In this document: piece by piece, positions 7,171 through 12,900 of the stretch
Numbering within the stretch: the first letter of the stretch is position 1
Layout of the letters: every line of letters starts with the position of its first letter
Source of the DNA: CAYVQU01 sp964453155
GTDB lineage: Bacteria; Chloroflexota; Anaerolineae; Anaerolineales; UBA11858
DNA: 12,900 nt
Assembly: GCA_964453155.1 (NCBI GenBank)
Contig: CAYVQU010000157.1
Span: forward strand, 1 to 12,900
Direction of reading: 5' to 3'
The notes under the pieces: generated by a model
Database searches by the model: none
What the model saw: only the letters and a program-made list of their open reading frames with translations
What the model was told of the DNA's origin: nothing
Translations under genes and position numbers: made by a program

Positions 7171-8079
7171 ATGACCACCACAGGTCTCATCTTCGATCTC
7201 CAACGCACCTCCCTCCATGACGGACCGGGGATTCGTACCACGGTCTTCTTCAAGGGCTGTCCGCTGCACTGTTTGTGGTGCCACAACCCTGAGTCGCGTA
7301 GTTATAAACCCGAAGTTTCGTTCAATTGGGAGAAGTGTGTCAGTTGTTTCTCCTGTGTCGCTCATTGTGAGCAAGGGGCCCATCAAATTGAGGGCGATAG
7401 TCATATCATGGTCCACGCGTTGTGCATCGCCTGTGGAACCTGTCTGCCTTACTGCACCAATGACGCCCTCAAACTGATCGGCGAAGAATGGACCGTGGCC
7501 CAGGTCATGGCCGAAGTCGAACGCGATATTGATTTCTACGAACACTCTGGGGGCGGGATCACGCTTTCAGGCGGTGAACCGCTGGGGCAGTTTAAATTCG
7601 CCATGGAAATCCTACAGACTTGCCGGGAGCAGGGTATCCATACCTGTGTAGAGACCAGCGGGTTCGCCCCCCGCCGCAAATATCATGAAATCCTACCCCT
7701 GGTGGATCTGTTTCTCTTTGATTACAAAGTCACAGAGCCCGAAATCCATCAAAAGTTGGTTGGCGTTCCCACGGATTTGATCCTCGGAAACCTGGATTTT
7801 CTCTATAACCAGGGGGCTGCCATCATTTTGCGCTGTCCTCTGATCCCTGGCGTGAACGACACCCCCGAACATCTGGCCGGGATTGCGGCGATTGCGGAAA
7901 AATATCCCCAACTGTTGGGGATCGAGTTAATGGCCTATCATGACTTGGGTAATGATAAGGGCTTGCGTTTGGGGCACGAATATCCCTTAGATGGTGTCAA
8001 AAATGCGGATGAAACGACTAAAAATGGTTGGCTGACGGAATTGTCCGCTCTAGGTTGTGAAAAAGTTGTGATTGGATAA
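7171..8079 (+). CDS. Glycyl radical enzyme activase (radical SAM)
   Basis: This 302-aa protein abstracts hydrogen from the glycine of its partner GRE, using S-adenosylmethionine and a [4Fe-4S] cluster. The radical SAM motif is C30-x3-C34-x2-C37 in FKGCPLHCLWCHNPE. An inserted ferredoxin-like domain carries two more cluster motifs, C56-x2-C59-x2-C62-x3-C66 and C85-x2-C88-x2-C91-x3-C95. That insert is typical of activases of dehydratase-type GREs and is absent from the classic pyruvate formate-lyase activase. SGGEP, the SAM-binding motif, lies at about 134-138. The length is normal. No Shine-Dalgarno is visible before ATG 7171, so translation may be weak, which fits an activase needed in small amounts. 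The stop is 12 nt before the next start. The partner is almost certainly the GRE upstream. Confidence 0.93.
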   Translation: MTTTGLIFDLQRTSLHDGPGIRTTVFFKGCPLHCLWCHNPESRSYKPEVSFNWEKCVSCFSCVAHCEQGAHQIEGDSHIMVHALCIACGTCLPYCTNDALKLIGEEWTVAQVMAEVERDIDFYEHSGGGITLSGGEPLGQFKFAMEILQTCREQGIHTCVETSGFAPRRKYHEILPLVDLFLFDYKVTEPEIHQKLVGVPTDLILGNLDFLYNQGAAIILRCPLIPGVNDTPEHLAGIAAIAEKYPQLLGIELMAYHDLGNDKGLRLGHEYPLDGVKNADETTKNGWLTELSALGCEKVVIG

Positions 8080-8091
8080 AGGAGTGTTCAC

Positions 8092-9255
8092 ATGAAAATT
8101 ACTGGCGTCAAAACCTTTTTTGCCGATGGCGGCCAGCGCGTCTTTGTTTTTGTCAAAGTTGAGACCGATCAACCCGGTCTGATAGGCTGGGGGGAGGCCT
8201 CCTTGGAAGCCAAACCACGGGCCATCGCGGGTTGCATCGCCGATATGGAACCGATGATTGTCGGCGAAGACCCTCGCCGCATCGAATATATCTGGCAGAT
8301 TTTGTATCGGGGTGCATTTTGGCGTCAGGGTTTGGTAGGGATGTCGGCCATCTCTGGCATTGATCAAGCTTTGTGGGATATCAAAGGCAAAGAAGTGGGG
8401 AAACCGGTGTACGAATTGTTGGGCGGCCGGGTACGCGATAAAGTCCGGATGTATACCCATTTTGGTGGGGATTCCATTGATTCGGCAATCGAAAGCGCGG
8501 TCAGTAAAGTGGAGGCCGGATGGACGGCGATCAAAACTGTTCCCATGCCGCCGACGAATGTGTTGCAGGGTCCCAAAATGGTCAAGGACGCGGCCGCGAT
8601 GTTAGGCGCGGTGCGGGAGGCCGTGGGAGATGAAATTGATATTTTGCTCGATTTCCATGGCCGGGTGACGCCTCAAATGGCGATCCAATATGCCCGGGCG
8701 TTTGAACCCTTTTACCCCCTCTTTATCGAAGAGCCGGTCCAATCCGAAGTGCCGGATGCGATGGCCCAGGTGAAAAAGGCCACCAGTATTCCAATTGCGA
8801 CCGGCGAGCGCTTGTTCAACCGCTGGGGCTTCCGCCGCATTCTCGAAACCGAAGCCGCCAGCCTGCTCCAACCCGATTGCTGTCATGCCGGGGGGATCAG
8901 CGAAGTCCGTAAAATTGGAACCATGGCCGAAGCCTACTATGCTGGTTTGGCCCCGCACAACCCGTTGGGTCCGGTTTCGACCGCGGCTTGCATCCAGGTG
9001 GATTTCGCCGCGCCGAATTTCGTTATTCAGGAAATTGTCGACCCGATTGTGATCCCCGAAGCGATGACGTTTGTCAAGGACCCGCTACCCATCGTGGACG
9101 GGCATATTTTGCCGCCCGAAAAACCGGGGATTGGCGTCGAGGTCGATGAAGCCGCGGTACTTAAACATCAACCTGATTTCTCGGTCGAGAAAACTCGGGA
9201 GCGGATAGCCTGGTATCGCGAGTACCACCCCGACGGCGGCATTGCGGATTGGTAG
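8092..9255 (+). CDS. Sugar-acid dehydratase, mandelate racemase/enolase superfamily (DgoD-like)
   Basis: This 387-aa protein resembles galactonate dehydratase (DgoD) and related D-xylonate or L-arabinonate dehydratases. It should remove water from an aldonate to give a 2-keto-3-deoxy acid with Mg2+ in an (alpha/beta)7-beta barrel. The capping domain occupies roughly 1-115. Metal ligands are D187 (LLDFHGR), E213 (FIEEP) and E239 (ATGER). H189 and H289 (APHNPLGP) are the likely acid/base residues, with D262 (QPD) positioned to pair with a catalytic His. A strong ribosome site AAAGGAG (8078-8084) overlaps the activase stop, so it is in the same operon. The broken ManD-like gene on the other strand is only a distant paralogue. 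The FAH genes downstream favour a pentonate substrate, but galactonate or another aldonate cannot be excluded. Confidence 0.88.
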   Translation: MKITGVKTFFADGGQRVFVFVKVETDQPGLIGWGEASLEAKPRAIAGCIADMEPMIVGEDPRRIEYIWQILYRGAFWRQGLVGMSAISGIDQALWDIKGKEVGKPVYELLGGRVRDKVRMYTHFGGDSIDSAIESAVSKVEAGWTAIKTVPMPPTNVLQGPKMVKDAAAMLGAVREAVGDEIDILLDFHGRVTPQMAIQYARAFEPFYPLFIEEPVQSEVPDAMAQVKKATSIPIATGERLFNRWGFRRILETEAASLLQPDCCHAGGISEVRKIGTMAEAYYAGLAPHNPLGPVSTAACIQVDFAAPNFVIQEIVDPIVIPEAMTFVKDPLPIVDGHILPPEKPGIGVEVDEAAVLKHQPDFSVEKTRERIAWYREYHPDGGIADW

Positions 9256-9266
9256 GTAGTCAATAG

Positions 9267-9331
9267 AGACCCCAGGGGTTTCACCATAAGCTTGTCGTAT
9301 TTACTCAAGCGTTATAAAACCCCTGGGGTCT
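9267..9331. repeat. Inverted-repeat element 1, 15-bp perfect arms
   Basis: AGACCCCAGGGGTTT (9267-9281) and AAACCCCTGGGGTCT (9317-9331) are perfect reverse complements separated by 35 nt. Each arm is itself almost palindromic (ACCCC-N-GGGGT). It begins 11 nt after the sugar-acid dehydratase stop. No T run follows, so it is not a standard terminator. It looks like a small non-autonomous mobile or regulatory repeat. Confidence 0.75.
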
Positions 9332-9346
9332 AGCCAGAAGAAAACC

Positions 9347-9467
9347 GGCTCTTTGAGAAATACTGTGGTAGAGCTAGTTCCCCGGAAACTTTGAGCTACA
9401 TTGCTCTCGCAAGGTGGCCTATCAGGAGTTTCCGGGGAACTTTGACCCCACAAAAGCTCAAAGAGCC
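9347..9467. repeat. Inverted-repeat element 2, nested arms, next to a ribosome binding site
   Basis: Outer arms GGCTCTTTGAG (9347-9357) and CTCAAAGAGCC (9457-9467) are perfect 11-bp complements. Inside them AGTTCCCCGGAAACT (9376-9390) and AGTTTCCGGGGAACT (9427-9441) are perfect 15-bp complements. AAACTTTGAG also occurs twice as a direct repeat (9386-9395 and 9471-9480); the second copy runs into the ribosome site of the next gene. The open frame that runs through this element into the next gene is not real coding sequence. Confidence 0.75.
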
Positions 9468-9489
9468 AGAAAACTTTGAGGAGGTGGTC

Positions 9490-10494
9490 ATGCGTTTAGT
9501 TCAATTTGTGGACAAAAATGGAGAGCGGCGAGTCGCTCAAATTGTAGCTGATAATAATCTGCAAATCTTGGCGGATACTGTCCGGGTCTATGATCTGGCC
9601 CTCGAAGTTGAGCGGGCCAAAACATCCCTGGAAGAATTAGCAACCTCTCGATTAGGTACCGAACTCGTTGATTATGATGAGATTATCGCCGAAAAACGCC
9701 TGTTTCCCCCGCTCGATCACCCCGATCCCGCCCATTGTTTGGTGACCGGGACCGGTTTGACCCATCTCGGCAGCGCTCAGGCCCGGGATGCCATGCACAC
9801 CGATGAGACTGATAAAAACACAAATGAACCAATTACGGACTCGATGCGGATGTTTCAATGGGGGCTGGAAGGTGGCAAACCCCCGGAGGGTGAGATCAGT
9901 GTGCAACCAGAGTGGTTTTATAAGGGTAATGGCTACAACGTCGTCTCGCCGGAACAACCCTTGGAGAGTCCCTCTTTTGCGCTAGAAGGCAGTGAGGAGG
10001 CCGAGTTGGTGGGACTGTATGTGATCTCTGATCGAGGCAACGTTTTGCGAGTTGGGTTCGCTCTCGGGAATGAGTTCTCAGACCATGAAATGGAGGCCCA
10101 AAACTATCTCTATCTGGCACATTCGAAGTTGAGGCCGTGTTCCTTTGGGCCGGAACTACGCCTTGGATCGGCACCCACTCAAATTTCTGGACAAGTGGTG
10201 GTCCGCCGGGATGGAAAAATTTTCTGGGAAGCCCCTTTCCTAACTGGCGAAGATTACATGTCTTACACTATTGCCAATTTAGAGCACCATCATTTCAAAT
10301 ACAGCATATTCCGCCAGCCAGGTGACGTTCATTGCCACTTTTTCGGCACCGCGACCTTGAGCCGGAATGCAGGCATATTGACCAAACCTGGTGACCGCTT
10401 CGAAATTTCTGCCCCTGGGTTTGGTCGTCCCCTGCGAAATTCGTTAGCACATTCAAAACTTGAAAATACTCAAGTATCGATAAAGACTTTGTAG
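9490..10494 (+). CDS. AraD1/GguC-type FAH-superfamily protein (probable 2-keto-3-deoxy sugar-acid dehydratase)
   Basis: This 334-aa protein starts at ATG 9490, 5 nt after an ideal AGGAGG (9479-9484); the frame upstream is repeat sequence and is excluded. It matches the GguC/AraD1 group of the fumarylacetoacetate hydrolase superfamily. Conserved stretches include PPLDHPDPAHCLVTGTGLTH (74-93), VQPEWFYKGNG (138-148), NEFSDHEMEAQNYLYLAHSK (194-213) and NLEHHHFKYSIFRQPGDVH (263-281). Probable divalent-metal ligands are E170, E172 and D198, with K213 near the active site. Related proteins dehydrate L-2-keto-3-deoxyarabonate to 2-oxoglutarate semialdehyde or sit in sugar-uptake and aldonate operons without a proven role. 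Its stop is 7 nt before the next FAH-fold gene. The family is clear; the exact substrate is inferred from context. Confidence 0.85.
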   Translation: MRLVQFVDKNGERRVAQIVADNNLQILADTVRVYDLALEVERAKTSLEELATSRLGTELVDYDEIIAEKRLFPPLDHPDPAHCLVTGTGLTHLGSAQARDAMHTDETDKNTNEPITDSMRMFQWGLEGGKPPEGEISVQPEWFYKGNGYNVVSPEQPLESPSFALEGSEEAELVGLYVISDRGNVLRVGFALGNEFSDHEMEAQNYLYLAHSKLRPCSFGPELRLGSAPTQISGQVVVRRDGKIFWEAPFLTGEDYMSYTIANLEHHHFKYSIFRQPGDVHCHFFGTATLSRNAGILTKPGDRFEISAPGFGRPLRNSLAHSKLENTQVSIKTL

Positions 10495-10501
10495 GTCCCG
10501 T

Positions 10502-11680
10502 ATGGATCCCAACGATTATTTACCCACAGACCAATTAAACGGCACCTTGATCGGACGCGCCTGGGTACCGGTCTCTCTGGCGGGTAGTGTTCCCGGCCCC
10601 AGTCCAGTGATACTGACTGCCGAGGGAGTCTTCGATTTGAGTCAGATCGCACCCACTTGTGCCGAACTCCTAAACAATGGTTTTTCGCATTCAGGTCTCG
10701 ATTTTGATAAACTCCCGCGCCTGGGTAGTTATGCTGAGATTATGACCTACACTTTGGCTGCCCATCGAAGTCTCGAAATCCCCTATTTCTTGTCGCCCAT
10801 TGATTTGCAGGCCATCAAAGCCTGCGGGGTAACTTTCATGGTCAGCATGTTGGAACGGGTCATCGAAGAGCGCGCCGGGGGTGATGCGGCCAAAGCTGAG
10901 GCGGTGCGGTCAAAGATCAAGGCCCGGATCGATGTCGATCTCTCCAACATTGTGCCGGGATCAGTGGAAGCCGAAGAACTGAAAACGGTGCTGCAAGCTG
11001 AAGGTTTATGGTCGCAGTATTTAGAAGTCGGGATTGGCCCCTATGCCGAAGTATTCACCAAAGCCCAGCCATTGTCCTCCGTAGGGATCGGTGCTGAGAT
11101 TGGTATTTTGCCAATTTCCTCTTGGAACAACCCCGAACCGGAGATTGTGCTGATCGTTACCCCGGATGCGAAGGTGGTCGGTGCCACCCTGGGGAACGAT
11201 GTCAACCTGCGGGACATCGAAGGCCGCAGCGCGCTGTTGTTGGGCAAAGCTAAAGATAATAACGCCTCCTGCTCGCTTGGCCCTTTCATCCGGCTGTTTG
11301 ATGAAACTTTCAATTTGGACGAGGTTCGCACTGCCGAAATACAACTGACCGTTACAGGTGACGATGGTTTCACCCTCACCGAAGTCAGCCCGATGAACAA
11401 GATCAGCCGGGATGTACTGGATTTAGTCGCCCAGACGATCAACGAACACCACCAATACCCCGATGGGTTGGCCCTATTTACGGGAACACTCTTCGCCCCC
11501 ACCCAGGATCGCGGCGGTGAGGGGCAGGGCTTCACCCATAAACCGGGTGATATCGTCATCATCAGTGCCGATAAACTGGGCAAACTTCAAAATACAGTCA
11601 CGTATACCCATCAGGCGCCTCCCTGGGAATTTGGTTTTTCTGCGTTGATGAAAAATCTCAGCCAGCGCGGAATTTTGTGA
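10502..11680 (+). CDS. XylX-type FAH-superfamily 2-keto-3-deoxypentonate dehydratase
   Basis: This 392-aa protein closely resembles, from memory, Caulobacter XylX, which dehydrates 2-keto-3-deoxy-D-xylonate to 2-oxoglutarate semialdehyde in the Weimberg pathway. Shared blocks include LLSPIDLQ-like LSPIDLQAIKACGVTF (97-112), MLERVIEERA (116-125), GLWSQYLEVGIGP (168-180), WNNPEPEIVL (208-217), GNDVNLRDIEGRSALLLGKA (231-250), KDNNASC (251-257) and HQYPDGLALF (317-326). E212, E214 and D233 are the likely metal ligands. The start codon is only 7 nt after the previous stop, with a weak ribosome site overlapping that stop, so translation is probably coupled. A homologous fold encoded just upstream means that two dehydratases of this class work together or on two epimers. 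D-xylonate and L-arabinonate series are both plausible. Confidence 0.85.
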   Translation: MDPNDYLPTDQLNGTLIGRAWVPVSLAGSVPGPSPVILTAEGVFDLSQIAPTCAELLNNGFSHSGLDFDKLPRLGSYAEIMTYTLAAHRSLEIPYFLSPIDLQAIKACGVTFMVSMLERVIEERAGGDAAKAEAVRSKIKARIDVDLSNIVPGSVEAEELKTVLQAEGLWSQYLEVGIGPYAEVFTKAQPLSSVGIGAEIGILPISSWNNPEPEIVLIVTPDAKVVGATLGNDVNLRDIEGRSALLLGKAKDNNASCSLGPFIRLFDETFNLDEVRTAEIQLTVTGDDGFTLTEVSPMNKISRDVLDLVAQTINEHHQYPDGLALFTGTLFAPTQDRGGEGQGFTHKPGDIVIISADKLGKLQNTVTYTHQAPPWEFGFSALMKNLSQRGIL

Positions 11681-11691
11681 TTGATTTTATA

Positions 11692-11758
11692 AACCGCTAA
11701 TCCCGCCAATCTTCACAAATATAAAAAAATTCGCGTAATTCGCGGTTAATTTTTGTGA
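11692..11758. repeat. Intergenic inverted and 9-nt-phased repeat
   Basis: The gap between the XylX-type and GH43 genes carries AACCGC (11692-11697) with GCGGTT (11742-11747), and TCACAAA (11713-11719) with TTTGTGA (11752-11758). Two ATTCGCG units sit at 11729 and 11738 in 9-nt register. No clear terminator or promoter is visible. The GH43 ribosome site AAGGAAG follows at 11760-11766. Confidence 0.5.
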
Positions 11759-11770
11759 CAAGGAAGATAC

Positions 11771-12874
11771 ATGGCTACAATTGAAAACCCCATCTTACGC
11801 GGCTTCAACCCGGATCCCAACATCTTACGGGTGGGTGCTGACTATTACATTGTGACCTCGACTTTCGAGTGGTTTCCGGGTTACCAAATTCATCATTCGC
11901 GTGATTTACGCCATTGGAAGTTGGTCGCCCGACCCCTGAACCGGGTGTCGCAACTCGATATGGCCGGCGTTCCCGATTCGGGCGGGGTGTGGGCTCCTTG
12001 TCTGACCTACAATGACGGTATTTTTTATCTGCTGTATACCAATGTCCGCAGTTTTGATGGTCACTGGGCCTTCAAGGATACTCCCAATTATTTGGTCACC
12101 ACTGACGATATTTTAGGCGATTGGTCAGATCCCATTTACTTGAACTCCAGCGGGTTTGATTCTTCTCTGTTCCACGATGATGATGGCCGCACCTGGCTGG
12201 TCAATATGATCATGGATCACCGCCAGAGTCGCTATTTTGGCGGCATAGTGCTGCAAGAATATGATAAGGTGAAGAAAAAACTGGTCGGCGACATCCACCA
12301 TATTTTCGAAGGTACCGAATTGGGTCGTACCGAAGGCCCCCATATTTATAAGTTGAACGGTTATTACTTTTTGCTGACCGCTGAGGGTGGCACATCTTAC
12401 GATCACGCCATGACAATGGCGCGCTCGAAATCCCTCTTTGGACCCTATGAAGTTGACCCCCAAAACCCCTTCATCTCTGCAGCTAAAAATCCGGACTTGT
12501 ATTTGCAAAAAACGGGTCATGGGGACCTCGTCCAAACTCAGGATGGGGATTGGTATGCCGTTTTCTTGGCATCCCGGCCTTTGACGAAACGCGGACGCTG
12601 TATTACGGGGCGCGAATCGGCTATCGAAAGAGTGGTTTGGTCGGCTGATGGCTGGCTGCGGTTGGCTTGTGGAGGCAATGAACCTCGCCAATATGTGGAA
12701 GCGCCCGATTTACTGGACCATCCCTTCGATCCAGAACCAGCCCATCTCGATTTCAATACCCCCGAAATCGAGATTAATTTTCAAGCTTTACGCATCCCCA
12801 TGACGCCCGAGTGGGTTAATCAAACTGACAGGCCTGGCTATCTACGATTAGAGTCTATTCACAATAAGGGGTGA
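11771..12874 (+). CDS. Glycoside hydrolase family 43 beta-xylosidase-type enzyme, short C-terminus
   Basis: This 367-aa protein lacks a signal peptide, so it should act in the cytoplasm on imported oligosaccharides. It follows the pattern of GH43 beta-xylosidases with the conserved opening NPILRGFNPDPNILR. The catalytic set is D15 (general base), D130 in SSGFDSSLFHDDDGR (pKa tuner) and E188 in GRTEGPHIYK (general acid), at nearly the same positions as in Geobacillus XynB3. The five-bladed propeller covers about 1-310. Family members of this type are usually over 500 aa, with a C-terminal beta-sandwich that closes the active site. Here the frame stops at TGA 12872 soon after RPGYLRL, so most of that domain is absent. 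The ribosome site AAGGAAG (11760-11766) is good. The gene fits the pentose theme of the operon. Confidence 0.88.
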   Translation: MATIENPILRGFNPDPNILRVGADYYIVTSTFEWFPGYQIHHSRDLRHWKLVARPLNRVSQLDMAGVPDSGGVWAPCLTYNDGIFYLLYTNVRSFDGHWAFKDTPNYLVTTDDILGDWSDPIYLNSSGFDSSLFHDDDGRTWLVNMIMDHRQSRYFGGIVLQEYDKVKKKLVGDIHHIFEGTELGRTEGPHIYKLNGYYFLLTAEGGTSYDHAMTMARSKSLFGPYEVDPQNPFISAAKNPDLYLQKTGHGDLVQTQDGDWYAVFLASRPLTKRGRCITGRESAIERVVWSADGWLRLACGGNEPRQYVEAPDLLDHPFDPEPAHLDFNTPEIEINFQALRIPMTPEWVNQTDRPGYLRLESIHNKG

Positions 12875-12876
12875 AC

Positions 12877-12900
12877 ATGGTAAACCAGTCCAAACTGAGC
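12877..12900 (+). CDS. Start of a further gene, or displaced GH43 C-terminus (partial)
   Basis: ATG 12877 lies 2 nt after the GH43 stop. The sequence AAGGGG overlapping that stop could be its ribosome site. Only eight codons (MVNQSKLS) are in the window, so the product cannot be named. This frame could also be the continuation of the GH43 C-terminal domain if one base is missing in the G run at 12868-12871. Confidence 0.35.

Noticed and set aside
4742..9255. Bacterial microcompartment-linked GRE locus
   Set aside because: There are no shell proteins or encapsulation-type N-terminal extensions in the window, and the neighbours are sugar-acid enzymes instead.
9267..9331. Intrinsic terminator after the sugar-acid dehydratase gene
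   Set aside because: The stem is GC-rich and perfect, but the loop is 35 nt and no T run follows on the plus strand, so a classical terminator is not supported.
9391..9489. N-terminal extension of the AraD1-type protein
   Set aside because: The open frame continues upstream only through the inverted repeat. An ideal AGGAGG precedes ATG 9490, where the family's normal N-terminus begins.

Overview
The window looks like bacterial chromosome of moderate GC. It probably comes from an anaerobic or facultative member of Chloroflexota (Anaerolineae-like). That placement is an inference from the gene types and the intergenic repeat style, not a proven assignment. Two functional blocks are separated by a broken gene.

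Left block (1-3081). A compact minus-strand operon runs from a two-helix membrane protein (1330-917), through a 71-aa one-helix membrane protein (901-686), to a pterin-4a-carbinolamine dehydratase (684-340). It ends in a clear intrinsic terminator at 275-305. Divergent from it is comM/yifB, an Mg-chelatase-like AAA+ ATPase (1543-3081), behind a very good sigma70-type promoter. Its stop codon lies 3 nt from the stop of a convergent ManD-type sugar-acid dehydratase gene (4284-3085). One in-frame amber codon breaks that gene; its sequence is otherwise intact on both sides.

Right block (4742-12900, all plus strand). This looks like a carbohydrate-acid degradation operon. In order it holds a glycyl radical enzyme (GRE) of dehydratase type (GCxE active-site motif, C-terminal RVGGF radical loop), its radical-SAM activase, a DgoD-like enolase-superfamily sugar-acid dehydratase, an AraD1/GguC-type FAH-fold protein, a XylX-type FAH-fold protein (2-keto-3-deoxypentonate dehydratase family), a cytoplasmic GH43 beta-xylosidase-type enzyme, and the first codons of another gene. 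The operon appears to start from a promoter near 4646-4677, with a LacI-family-like CG-centred operator just downstream.

A plausible scheme: GH43 releases pentoses from imported xylo- or arabino-oligosaccharides. After oxidation by enzymes not in this window, the DgoD-like enzyme dehydrates the pentonate to a 2-keto-3-deoxy acid. The two FAH proteins carry this on toward 2-oxoglutarate semialdehyde, as in a Weimberg-type route. The oxygen-sensitive GRE at the head of the operon does not belong to any such pathway I know and is the most interesting element here; its substrate is unknown.

The intergenic regions are unusually rich in repeats: 9-nt-phased degenerate palindromic arrays at five places, a roughly 100-bp MITE-like palindrome (4445-4543), a hairpin between the GRE and its activase, and two inverted-repeat elements stacked in front of the AraD1-type gene.
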